Shown here: positions 35,429-48,205 of the stretch, piece by piece
How the letters are laid out: every line of letters starts with the position of its first letter
Position numbering within the stretch: position 1 is the stretch's first letter
Assembly (NCBI GenBank): GCA_019009955.1
Contig: CM032232.1
Span: 69,857,501-69,921,500 of the forward strand
Origin: Riptortus pedestris
Taxonomy: Eukaryota > Arthropoda > Insecta > Hemiptera > Alydidae
Reading direction: 5' to 3'
DNA: 64,000 nucleotides
Position numbers and translations under genes: made by a program
The notes under the pieces: model-generated
What the model was told of the DNA's origin: nothing
Database searches by the model: none
Seen by the model: only the letters and a program-made list of their open reading frames with translations

Positions 35429-35475
35429 AAACGTCCGTCGCGCTGGGGCTGCTAAACTAAGTAGAATTTCTTCAT
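35429..35475 (+). mobile_element. Family A 5'-end fragment
   Basis: AACGTCCGTCGCGCTGGGGC followed by TGCTAAACTAAGTAGAATTTC is a mutated version of the family A first 45 bases. Confidence 0.55.
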
Positions 35476-35584
35476 GAAAATCAGCAATAGATAAATCTAC
35501 ATACTGGTAGCTCTTAACATCACGGTGAATATTAAGTGAATAAATACAAACCGTCATGAGATCTTTAAGTCAATTATAGTAACC

Positions 35585-35955
35585 TCCCAAAGTAGTGGCG
35601 GCTCGCGTATAGGCACTGTGGAACTGCAGAACCCCCAATACCCACTTGATTTTATCTATAACATTTAATATAATGAGCCTTAATCTTTAATACTTTCTTT
35701 ATACTTGTATAATATATAATCTTTAAGCTTAATGCAGTAACCATCCCCCAGTTTATGAAAAAAGTTACAAGAATCTTTGTATGGAACTTTGAGCTTCACA
35801 GTTCCAGCGGCGAGGTGTTTGACTGTTGTGCGCATGTGCACACAGGAAGCTCTACAAAGGAGCTTTCGTTCCCCCAGTGCCAACCCTGGCGTGCTAAGGC
35901 TAAAAGTTTTGTGGACTCCCACTGACTATAGCTACGAGCCCCCACTGTCCCAAAT
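35585..35955. mobile_element. Second hAT-type MITE
   Basis: The element spans 35593-35947 (355 bp), with TAGTGGCGGCTCGCGTATA at the left and the inverse TATAGCTACGAGCCCCCACTG at the right. It is flanked by TCCCAAAG and TCCCAAAT, an 8-bp duplication with one mismatch. The CAGTGG-type end and 8-bp duplication are typical of hAT. The ORFs inside have no transposase motif. Unrelated to the 632-bp MITE. Confidence 0.8.
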
Positions 35956-36004
35956 GAAAGAGTCTGAATTGTAATCAAACAGGCTATCATCACAGGGCCC
36001 AACA

Positions 36005-38370
36005 CATAGACAGAAATATCGTTCACCGAAAAGAAAACAATTACTGAAATATACCAGAATATGAAACGGAAAAAAACTGCAGGATCTGATGGCATTCCTA
36101 ATGAACTAATCCTGATGGGGAAAGATGTACTGATTGAACCCCTGACCCTTCTATTTAATAAAATATTAGAAAAAGGTCAAATTCCTCAAGACTGGAAATA
36201 AATAAATTGATTATTTTATTTAAAAAGGGCAGCAGAAAGAACATTGGAAACTATCGCCCTATCTCCCTCACACAGTGTCTATATAAACTATTCTGTAATA
36301 TACTGAGAGAGAGGATAATAAAATCCATCTACGCAGATCACAATGAAGAACAAGCAGGTTTTCGGTCAAAGTATAGCACCATGGACCATTTACAGAGCCT
36401 CAACCAAATAATTGAAAAATGATCCGAATAACAAAAGAAGGCTTATTTTTGTTTTGTGGATTACGAAAAGGCCTTCGACTCAATCAAAAGAAAATATATC
36501 TGGCAAGTTCTAGCAGAAAGTGGAGTTGACTCCCTCTATATAGGCATAATAAAAGAAATGTGCCAAGAATCAGTGGGATTCGTGTCTTTAGATAAAAGAG
36601 GCCGTACTTTCAAAATTGGCAGGGGTGTAAGACAAGGATGCACTCATCTCCAATCCTATTCAACTGCTTCCTGGACAAAATTTTCATTGAGTTGAACTGG
36701 ACAGAGTTAGGCCTAGTGATCAACGGTAGCTTCCTCAACAACCTCCGCTTCGCAGATGACTTATGCCTGATTGCGGATAATATAGCAGACCTACTAAAAA
36801 TGCTCACAGAACTTAAGAAGCTTAGCACAAAATATGGCCTGAGAGTTAACCACCAAAAAACCTGTATTATGAGAAACGCAGAAAACCAGCAGTTGGAATT
36901 GAAGGGAAGGAATTTGAGTAAGTAAAGGAATACATCTACCTCGGACAGTGTGTGTCTTTTAAAGGAAGAATGGAAAACGAGCTTCAGAGAAGAATCAAAA
37001 TAGGATGGTCTAAGTACTGGTCTCTCAAGAAGATCTTCAAAGGCTCGCTCAGTGACAAGTTGAAAAGCAAGGTGCTGAGCATGTGTGTTTATCCTTCCAT
37101 ACTCTACGGAGCCCAGACCTGGGCGCTTACAGCCATAGCAGATTCCAAGCTGAACTCGACACAGATGGCTATGCCCAGGAGTATAACAGGAGTTAAAAAG
37201 AGGGACAGGAAGAGGAATGAGGATATTTTAAAAAGTCCGTCACGCAGGGGCTGCGTAAACTAAGCAGATTTCCCCCGTGAAGTTTTACAATAGAGAAATC
37301 TGCACACTAGTAACACAATACCACCGTGATTAGATAATGAGAAATCTTTCATTTAATTAAAATAAATTCCCAACTGAAACGGCTTCTGAATTGTAAGAAT
37401 AATTTATATTTTAATAACTCAAATTTTAGTAGTCCAAGAACTAAAGAAGGGGGGGGGGCGGATGAACAGAACGTATTTGCATAAATCTCACAAAGTAAAG
37501 AAGGTAAGGTAAGGTTAAAAACGACAGGTTAGAAGAAGCTTCCGCCTGAGTCGAGAATTGACGAAGATGGCCGACATAATCCGAACCACAGACTTCATAA
37601 AAATGCAAATATCTCGGTTAATATTCAAGATAGAGAATAAATGTATATAACAATATTTATAGTAAATTTAATTTGCAATAGGATTGGTTCTATACAATTT
37701 TTCGATCCGATGCATAATAACGGAGATATTTTGAATTTTCGAAAATCCCCCCCCTCTAAACCCCCCTCCCTCTGGTCCGATTTCAGCCATTAACGAACTT
37801 GATCTGTCTTTTTACATAAAACGGTTAAATATCGAGTTTCGTAACGATCAAACAAAAATTGCGACCGCTAGAGCGTTAACAGACAAATATATATATATAT
37901 AATTTTGAACGGACTTCATTTTCGTCATCTCCTGGGTAGGATCGATGGACATTTGAAGAAAATTTTCGAAAATCGCGTCATGAGTACGACCTCAATAGCT
38001 GATTTCCCTTAAGGGAAATCTGCTAAAAGACTGCCGGTGAAGAACCTCAGATTTGAAGCACACCGATTGAAGTGGGGCTGGGCAGGTCATCTGGCTAGAA
38101 TGAATGACAAGCGATGGGCGAAGGTCTGCACAGAATGGATCCCAAGGGACTTGGTCAGGAATAGAGGAAGACAGTGCCTGAGATGGAGGGACGAGCTTAC
38201 TGCAGTCGTTGGCAACAATTGGTGGAGAGTGGCGAGAGATGGAGAATGGTGGAAGAGGACGATCAGAAAACAATGACAATTAGGATGGACTCCTTATTAT
38301 ACCACCTAATGGGAGATGCTTTTATCCTGGAAACGAATGCCAATAAAGCTTATTATTATACCAGAATATA
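36005..38370 (+). pseudogene. RTE-like LINE reverse transcriptase, 5'-truncated and broken
   Basis: The reading frame can be followed through GSDGIPNELI (about 36085), NYRPISL (36247), EEQAGFRSKYSTMDHL, FVDYEKAFDS (36453), GVRQGC (36625), NNLRFADDLCLIAD (36738), ILYGAQTWAL (37100), then, after an inserted element, WGWAGHLARM (38070) and RGRQCLRWRDEL (38165), ending RTIRKQ at 38276. The FADD box keeps both catalytic aspartates. Stops occur near 36199, 36421 and 36923, with a frame change near 36640. The apurinic endonuclease domain is missing. A simple TTATTATTA-like tail lies near 38350-38360. The element copied RNA into DNA at a genomic nick when alive; it cannot now. The motif style resembles RTE-type polyproteins. 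Confidence 0.88.
37233..38026 (+). mobile_element. Family A reference copy inserted in the RTE-like ORF
   Basis: The cleanest copy for defining ends. Features in order: AAGTCCGTC; hairpin ACGCAGGGGCTGCGT (6-bp stem, 3-nt loop); subterminal AGCAGATTTCCC; a long body with G-run 37449-37457 and a C-rich run near 37747; short (TA) core at 37889-37900; TCCTGGGTAGGATCGATGG; palindrome GATTTCCCTTAAGGGAAATC at 38001-38020; then TGCTAA. The left flank reads ...GATATTTTAAA and the right AAGACTGCC. Joining them restores D-I-L-K-R-L-P in the LINE frame, so no duplication longer than the A-run is present. No coding capacity. Confidence 0.93.
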
Positions 38371-38455
38371 ACATATTAATTTTATTGAAAACGATTTACT
38401 ATATATAGTACTGTAATTTAGAATTAATCAGAATAACTTTTATATCAATCACTTA

Positions 38456-38870
38456 GATTTTAACAGTCCAAGAACAAAAGAAGGGGGTAGGGATCATCAG
38501 AACGTATTTGCATATATCTCGCATAGTAAAAGTTCAATGAAAACAATATTTGTTATTTAACCTTGGAATGAAATGGTTCATGATATAACAGCTCATTTTT
38601 TATATGACATTAGTAGGAGTGGGGGTTCCTGAAGGCCGAAAACTGGAAAAATACAAATATCTCAGTTAATATTCAAGATAGAGAATACATAACAGTATTT
38701 ATTTATTTCTCGATCCGACTTATAGTAACGGAGATATTTAGAATTTTTGAAAATTCGCACGTCTACCCCCCCCCCCCCCTACTGATCCGATTTCAGCCAT
38801 TAACGAACTTTATCATTCTTTTTACATAAGACAATTAAATATCGAGTTCGGTAACGATAAAAAAAAAGTT
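38456..38870 (+). mobile_element. Family A fragment
   Basis: Plus body from AACAGTCCAAGAACAAAAGAAG through GGGGGTTCCTGAAGGCCGAA, a 16-base C-run near 38767, and AAATATCGAGTTCGGTAACGAT. Both termini are missing; the match stops at an A-run near 38860-38870. Confidence 0.75.
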
Positions 38871-39083
38871 AAGTGCAAGCTATATGCCTGTTTTAATGAA
38901 TAATTGTTATTGAAGTTACTAAATTTTCTTTTATATCTTATAAAATGTTCCATATTGTGTTATTTTGTTTACTGGTTGGTGTTTTTTTTTCTTTTTTTAT
39001 TTATGTATTTATTTATTTTTTTAACCACATTTAAGAAGTTCCAAGACAACATCTATGCTCCTCGTAATAATAAATAAATAAGT
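38871..39083 (+). other. Possible LINE 3' tail
   Basis: A T-rich stretch ending CTCCTCGTAATAATAAATAA. It separates a plus family A fragment from a minus one and resembles the simple-repeat-tailed stretch at 12000-12190. No coding sequence is present. Confidence 0.3.
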
Positions 39084-39240
39084 GATGAATACATATCTAA
39101 ATATCTCCGTTATTATGCTTTATTGTATGTAAGAAAAATTGTCCAAAACCAATCTTATTGTAAATTTAATTTCCTAAAATAATGCTATAAACATATTCCT
39201 CTTTCTTGGATACTAACCGAGATATTTGCATTGCTGGTGA
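39084..39240 (-). mobile_element. Family A fragment
   Basis: ATATCTCCGTTATTATGC, then ACCAATCTTATTGTAAATTTAA and ACTAACCGAGATATTTGCATT reproduce the minus-strand body. Confidence 0.7.
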
Positions 39241-39669
39241 TGATATTGCGTATTAGCGTCATTGACCTGTGAAAGGAGCTGTAATAATTATCAACATTTA
39301 ATGTGTAATTTACTTTTATTATCTTGATAGCATGACGTTAGAATAAGCAAGAATAAATTTAATTATATAGTGTCAAATAGATTCCGACTCGATGTACGTA
39401 ATATAAACTTTACTTAATGGAAGTCGTGCTTAATTTTCGAACTTTTACTTAATTTGACATATATTATCGTATGTTGTTTCATTATTTAACTTGTAGTATA
39501 ATTATGCAAATCAAATTTCTACCTCTTAATTGACAATTATAAATATCATATGTCGACGTGGAACAAGAGCTCAGAGATGTTTATCTAATAATAAAATTTA
39601 TTTCGTGTATGTTAAGTATGTCTCAGATGACTGCTCTGTATGTATTGCCAGTTATAAAACAATTATAAA

Positions 39670-39908
39670 ATCGTCTGTCACGCAGGGGCTGGGTTAACTA
39701 AGCCGATTTCCCACGTGCGTCACGTATTTGCATTTACCTCCAAACGTAATGGTTCAATGAGAACAATATTTGGTATTTGGGCTTCAAATAAAGTCCTTCA
39801 TAATATAACAGCTTATTGTTGATATGACAAGGGTCGGAGTGAGGGTTTACTATAGGCCAAAAACTAATAACTAGAAATGTCTCGGTTATTAATCAAGACA
39901 TTAAATTA
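39670..39908 (+). mobile_element. Family A 5' fragment cut by another family A copy
   Basis: CGTCTGTCACGCAGGGGCTGGGTTAAC start, then the GCGTCACGTATTTGCATTTACC subtype through GGGTTTACTATAGGCC, stopping where the next copy begins in a TTAAATTAAA context. Confidence 0.8.
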
Positions 39909-40371
39909 AAGTCCGTCACGCAGGGGCTGCGTAAACTAAGCAGATTTCCCACGTGAAGTTTTACAGTAGAGAAATCTATCTACTAATAACGGTAGTAGTA
40001 GTGATGAAGCTCTAAACCAATTCACGAGGGACGAATAGTTAGGGAAATGGCCGAACTAGCTTTCGGCGGAAAGCCCCGAATGTAGCCGACTTCTACCGAC
40101 TACACACACAATACTAATGCAAATATCTCGGTTAATATTCAAGATAGAGAATAAATGTAGAACAATATTTATAGTCAATTTAATTTTCAATAAAATTGAT
40201 TCTATACACTTTTTCGATCCGACGAATAATAACAGAGATATTTCGAATTTTCAAAGTTCCCCATCTAACCCCCCTCTCCCACTGGTTCGATATCAGCCAC
40301 TTACGAACTCGTTTTACATGAAACAGAAAAAAAATTGTGATCGCTAGAGCATTAACAGACAAATATATTCT

Positions 40372-40947
40372 TGAGAAAACTACGAACCTGGAAAGGACAA
40401 AGTCTTAATCACGTATTTTAGAAGTACGATCTTGATGAAAGGAAACCCCCGATGGATGGCCCAGGGCCATTGGCACCAATGAATGTTCTCGGCGATAGCC
40501 ATCTGGATATAGGCTGGTCTGGCCCCCTGACCATTGATCTCGCCACCGGTCTATAAAAGTGGTCCAGCTCACTCCCCAGTTTAATTTGTTCTCACTTCTC
40601 TTCAGGTGAGGTGGAATACCAGTGAGATCAATGTAGCTTCAGTGCATGCTACAGTGCATTTTAGTTTCAGTGCTGTACCGTGTTTATGCAAAGAACATTG
40701 TAGTGCCGTGTTCTTCGGGAAGATCAGTGCATTCCCGTGTTTTTGTGAACTTCAGAGATCGTGAGTTATTGTACTGTCCATTAAGTCATCAGTGCATACA
40801 GTGATTAATTGTTAAAAATAATTTACAAATCGTGTAGTGCATTGTCAAATAAATTTTATAGTGATTAAAACTCAAAAGCTTGTTTATTTAATTTTGCAAT
40901 CCAAAAGAACTCTAATAAACAACGTTTATTATTTTTGTAATAAACGT

Positions 40948-40951
<4 letters not shown>
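40372..40951 (+). mobile_element. Solo LTR
   Basis: A 580-bp stretch beginning TGAGAAAACTACG and ending ...AAACGTAACA (TG...CA). It has a TATA box (CTATAAAAG, 40551-40559) and an AATAAA signal at 40848-40853, a spacing expected of U3, R and U5. The middle is rich in CAGTGCAT repeats (at least five). No internal retrotransposon coding or second LTR is present, so it is a solo LTR left by recombination. The family (gypsy or BEL type) is unknown. A target duplication is not visible because the site is TA-rich. Confidence 0.7.
40545..40562 (+). promoter_or_regulatory. TATA box in the solo LTR
   Basis: CTATAAAAG preceded by a GC-richer stretch (CTCGCCACCGG) and followed about 30 bp later by CTCACTCCCCAG, consistent with an LTR promoter. 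Confidence 0.55.
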
Positions 40952-41013
<62 letters not shown>

Positions 41014-41123
41014 CTTTGAACGCACCTCATTGTCGTCACCTACTGGGTAGGATCGATGGACATTTGAGGGAATGTTTCGAAAATCGCGTTATGTGTACGA
41101 CCACAGTATCTGAGTTCTGCTAA

Positions 41124-43407
<2,284 letters not shown>

Positions 43408-43789
43408 GGGGGGGGAGAGAGAAATGATAAAACTGGACTCGAGGCGGATTGCGCAGTATGGTGTTGAACTTATCTCTATCGGCGGAAATGTCCCCCTTTA
43501 TTATCTTTACACTGTTTCGTAGAAATAATCAAATATATGATATGTATCACAGCTCTTGACTAAAAAATGTTGGGAGTATTTAACTCTTTTTTTTTATAAG
43601 CCGTTTATGGTAATACTAAGAATTACGAATAAGAAATATATTCAAAGCGAATCAATATTTTGAATAAATGGCGTTAGTAATTGTTTTTTTTTTTTTAAAT
43701 TTGAGGTGAACATATACGTTTAGTGATAAATTACAGAAATTAGGAAATCGATGTTACTGATGTAGTTGTTGATTGAAGGCAGACAACAG

Positions 43790-43860
43790 AATATGCCTTG
43801 CCACGTAGGTGCTGCTTGAACAGGGCAGATTTCTTGCATGCTGGAATAACACGCCTGTTA
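43790..43860 (+). mobile_element. Family A 5'-end fragment, old subtype
   Basis: GCCACGTAGGTGCTGCTTGAAC and GGGCAGATTTCTTGCATGCTGGAA correspond to the 5' hairpin and subterminal motif of the old subtype. The overlapping minus-strand ORF is discussed among the rejected items. Confidence 0.5.
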
Positions 43861-43984
43861 TTTCTCAAACGACACGACTCTCGAAATTTAATCTGCCCAT
43901 GATAAATTGATAAATGCATTTTAATTTTGCTTTGCATACATTTTAATTTTCTTTTACATATTACACAAAATCCAGACATTAAAC

Positions 43985-44450
43985 AAAAGAATAACTATGT
44001 ACTGGTTACCCGGACATAAAAACATTAGAAAGCACACAAGTAGACGAACTTGGCAAATTAGCTACTCAAAAAAGAACTCACGACAACACATACTGTACAC
44101 ACTAAGTTATTCAAGCCCAAGCAAAACATATGATACTAAATTTATGGCAGAAAACTTGGTTTACCACAACTGATAACAAATTTCGAGAACTGGAACATAC
44201 ACTTGGTGAATGGCCTTCCTCAAAAAGGCTAATTAGAAGAGAAGAATTAGTTTTAACGAGGTTGAGAATTGGCCATTCACGACTAACTCACACTTACCTA
44301 CTTACTGGAGAAGACGAACCCTACTGCCAACACTGTAACTGTAGACTTACTATAAAACATATACGTACTTACTGACTGCTATCTAAGGACTCACATAGAC
44401 CTACCATACACTTTGACTGAATTACTACATGACTAGCCCATATATAGACC
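43985..44450 (+). pseudogene. I-like LINE remnant: RNase H end and C-terminal tail
   Basis: The sequence reads MYWLPGHKNI, then after a one-base frame change QVDELGKLATQ (the RNase H motif usually W-P-x-H-x-x-I...A-D-x-L-A), then LWQKTWFTTTDNKFRELE, LTRLRIGHSRLTHTYLL and PYCQHCNCRLTIKHI. That order, RNase H followed by an RLRIGHSxLTHxYLL block and a CxxC-type zinc motif, is characteristic of I-superfamily non-LTR retrotransposons. Stops and the frame change show it is inactive; the reverse transcriptase and endonuclease are missing. Confidence 0.85.
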
Positions 44451-46631
44451 GCGAATTACACTACTTGAAACAAAACAACATTTTCAAAAAATTATAATGT
44501 AGGGCAATACTGAAAATATTGGCAGAAATGAGCATACTTACGTAAATATAATAATTATATGTTATATGTTAAATATGTCAATTATTATGCTGTATGTTAA
44601 CTGATTTGTCGCTAAATCGCCCCTGCTACGAAATGCGATTATCGTATGAATAATAATAATTTTGCTTTGCGAAAGCTCAATGTGTAAGTGAAGAAACGAA
44701 GTTTATTTGAAAGTCAAATTAAAGAATATGTGTACACAATACGATATTCTGGTGGAATAAATAATATAAAAGACATAGGGACATAGATAACTGATATTTT
44801 TTACTAAACCCGCGATTCATTTATTAATTAAAATTTTATATATATAAAGCCAAATGTTGTTTTTAACGTATCATGTATAACTTGCAGGAGATTAACCGTT
44901 TCCTACAGTAGTCTCATAGCTAAAATTACATAATTACTGTGAAAATGATTAGTTCTAGGTATTGTAAATACAATATTTATGAAATGTCATATTATTTAGT
45001 GAAATTAATAGCTTCATTTAAATGATTATATGTGAAAATATGATTAAAAACAAGCGTCACCAATCATAGTATTAGCACTGTATTTTTAAGTAAAAAAAAA
45101 AAATATTCTGTTTAATTTTAGAATGTCAATTACTTCTTGAAAAGGCTGGGATATGTTATCTCAAATAGCTTACATATGATGTGTTAATTTGTCGATTATG
45201 AAAACTCTTGCAATAAGGACAGCCTGAAATAATACATTATTAAAAAAATGAGATAAGAGAAAATAATTCTATTGGATTCAATAAAAAAGATAAAGAATTG
45301 TAGGCATATTTTTATACCAAATGGAAGAGATGGTAAAAACAGTTTTCTATTTTAAACTTGCAAAAATGTGAAGGAGGTATGACTTTTATTTGATCAGGCG
45401 TTATACGAGGTCATTCACTCGAAATACCTTGCACTATTGTTTTATGCATCACATTATGCGATATCAAAGACAGCTGCAGTCCACACTGGGAAAACTAGCA
45501 GAAAATGCATTCACCCCTGCTCGTCTCCAAACTTGGATTCGAATCATAGTTGAACAGCTGTTAGGACGATGCTAGAAATGGGATGCTACAATTGTCAGTA
45601 ATTGTTGCTTCATTTATCCTTCGTTCGTCGAGAAGGACCAAATCTCTTAAATTACTTGAGTTGTTTTTTTCTTTTTAATTTGATGTGAAGCTATGCGTAA
45701 ACTCCTAGGAACACACTTAGCTAGAGACAGCAAGAATCTGGGCTACCTGAAGATGTTAATGAGTGAGGATATTTATAAACACACATTACATAAAATCTGT
45801 AATACCATCTATAGCGTATACTTTATAGTTAAATTGGGTATCTTTGCTATTGCCTTTAAATTTGAATATTATAGTAATTACTGTTCAGAATTTTTTAGAC
45901 AAGGAATCATCCTAATGGTTCTTACTGTTTCATAATAGTATCAATTAATAATTTTGAGCACATTTTATATCTGATTAACAAGAAGCATATCTTAAAAGAA
46001 AATGTATCGTTATCCTCAGTTATATTTATTAGATTTTTTTTTCATATACTTCGTTTTATACTTGTTCTTATTTCAGAATTTCTTACATAATACAATCTTT
46101 ATTATGTTGAGTGTCATACAGTACTTACAACTTATTAAGAAATTATCCCTTCATATGTAAGAATTTCCTACGATAAAGAAAATGCATAAATACAAGAAAA
46201 ACAAAAAAAAAAAAAAAACAACAGTACATTAATACTATTCCCAATCAATAACAGATGAACGGATCGACAATACAAGTTTGTTATTTGCTGCCTAGTGTCC
46301 TGAAAAGAATTTATTTGCAATGAATAAAAAAGTATTTACGATGAGATAGTATGTAAATAAATAAATATAACAATTTTCGGAGGTCATGGAATTTATATAC
46401 ACCTTAAAGAATCCTTTAAGTTCAAAGAATACCTTCAAATGTAGGATATGGAAAAAATGACCGGCTCATATGGCTTGAAGTCTAGGCACGATCATCGAGG
46501 CAGTGCTCTGGCTGCGCCTGACAAAAAAATTTAGAGTCTTCCCATCTCAGCAAACTCCCGTACTCAGAGAATTTTTTATATAAGAAATTAACACTAGCAC
46601 ACACAAACGTGCACACACACGCGCGACTGCA
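44451..46631. other. Unassigned AT-rich DNA
   Basis: Two open stretches: 45390-45575 (+, no ATG start, TPARLQTWIRIIVEQLLGRC near its end) and 45693-45935 (+, 80 codons from ATG, hydrophobic second half). Neither shows a family motif. The rest is AT-rich; an A-run lies at 46203-46219. Confidence 0.25.
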
Positions 46632-46701
46632 CATTTATCTTTTCACGTTCTAGCGGTCGCAATTTTGTTGAACTCGTTACCAAACTCAGTATGTAATCGT
46701 T

Positions 46702-46825
46702 TTAGCAGATTTCCCTTAAGGGAAATCAGCTATTGAGGTTGTACTCATGACGGAATTTTCGAAATTTTTCTTCAAATGTCCATCGATCCTACCTAGTAGA
46801 TGACGAAAATGAGGTCCGTTCAAAA

Positions 46826-46889
<64 letters not shown>

Positions 46890-48205
46890 TAATATATATA
46901 AATCTCCTGTCACGATGTTTGTCCGCGATGGACTCCTAAACTATTTAACCGATTTTAAATTAAATTGGCACACCGTAAGCAGTCTGGTCCAACTTGAGAG
47001 GTAGGCTATATTAATTTTTTCTGAGACGAACAGGAGTGGGGGTTATAAGGGAGGCCTGAAATTAAAAGTCGTGATATTTCGTTTCCTATTGTTTTTTTCG
47101 CAAACATGCACATAACAAAAGTTGTTTATTTTGTTATTTAGAGTAAGTTTTGTCATAAACACTTTCATCGTATTCCGAAGTTTAAATGAGTTATACGCTT
47201 ATCAAAAGACTCAACCGAACTAAATAAAACACTCAGTATGTGTATTAGCACTAACGCCTTCCTTATAAAAAGTCCTTCTATTTCTAGGGACAGGCAGGAG
47301 TGGGGGTTATAAGGGAGGCCTGAAATTAATAATAGTGATATTTCGTTTCCTATTGTAGTTTCGGCAAATATGCACATAACAAAAGTTGTTTATTTTGTTA
47401 TTTAGAGAAATTTGCTCCAGAATTCTTTTCAATATGAACTACCAGGTACCTCACCTGGAAAAATTAATTCAAATGTATGTTAATATTGTATTTAGTCCTT
47501 AATAATTCAAATCTATGCATAATGCACAGGAAGCGGGAAATATGACAATATGGAGGACAGTGAAGTCTTACATAAAAAATATAAAAAATTAATTTTATTA
47601 TTAACAAATCCACAGAAACGACGGGTATTAACCCTAAACACTGGGACGGGTAAATGTCAAAATATTGTGCAAAATAAAGCCTTGCCAAAAAAATACCATC
47701 AACATTCAGCCTCAAATGAATTCCCGAGCGAAGCCGGGTATCTGAGCTAGTATATATATATTTGTCTGTTACCGCTCTAGCGGTCGCAATTTTTGTTTGA
47801 TCATTACCAAACTCGATATTTAGTCGTTTTATATAAAAAGAAAGATCAAGTTCATTAACGGATGAAATCGGACCAGTGGGAGGGGGGGGGGTTTAGAGGG
47901 AAGGATTTTCGAAAATTCGAAATATCTCCGTTACTATACGTCGGATCGAAAGCTTGTACAGAATCAATCTTATTAAATTGAATTTACTATAAATATTGTT
48001 ATATACATTTATTCCCTATCTTGAATATTAACCGAGATATTTGCATTTTTATTAAATTTGGGCCGATAACTGATTTTTGAATTTCCCGCCAAACCTAGTT
48101 CGGCCCTTTGCCCTAACTGTTCGGCTCTCGTATGGAGATTTCACTATTGTATAACTTCACGTGAGAAATCTGCTTAGTTTACGCAGCCCCTGCGTGACAG
48201 ACCTT
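46702..48205 (-). mobile_element. Inner family A copy, itself split by a Helitron
   Basis: The 3' end is TTAGCAG plus the intact palindrome; the core TA tract is interrupted at 46887-47750. After it come TTTGTCTGTTACCGCTCTAG, a nine-base G-run, and the 5' end GCAGCCCCTGCGTGACAGACC. Confidence 0.9.
46887..47750 (+). mobile_element. Helitron (family H) copy B, exact ends
   Basis: Starts TCTTAATATATATAAATCTC at 46887, preceded by A, and ends CCGGGTATCTGAGCTAG at 47750, followed by T. It sits inside the (TA)n core of the inner family A copy and lacks a target duplication. Its first 120 bases (CTGTCACGATGTTTGTCCGC) differ from the other copies, while the body and 3' end agree; two internal units are present. 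No Rep/helicase. Confidence 0.93.

Larger units (their letters stand above)
39909..41123 (+). mobile_element. Family A copy carrying a solo LTR
   Basis: Starts AAGTCCGTCACGCAGGGGC, runs to ACAGACAAATATATTC, is interrupted by the LTR at 40372-40951, resumes in the (TA)n tract 40953-41012 and continues through GGGTAGGATCGATGGAC. The 3' palindrome is deleted down to CTGAGTTCTGCTAA. Confidence 0.85.

Noticed and set aside
37233..38026. Family A as a classical cut-and-paste transposon with terminal inverted repeats
   Set aside because: The inverted 12-mer is terminal at one end but over 30 bp inside at the other, the outermost bases of the two ends do not pair, and no fixed-length target duplication is visible.
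36005..38276. RTE-like frame as an intact gene
   Set aside because: It has at least three stops, a frame change and a 794-bp insertion, and lacks the endonuclease domain.
43740..43979. Minus-strand ORF with CVICKRKLKC...KMHLSIYH, resembling a C2H2 or BED zinc finger
   Set aside because: The C-x2-C and H-x4-H spacing is suggestive, but half of the ORF overlaps a family A 5'-end fragment and the start depends on AT-rich sequence. A single degenerate finger is not enough to call a gene.
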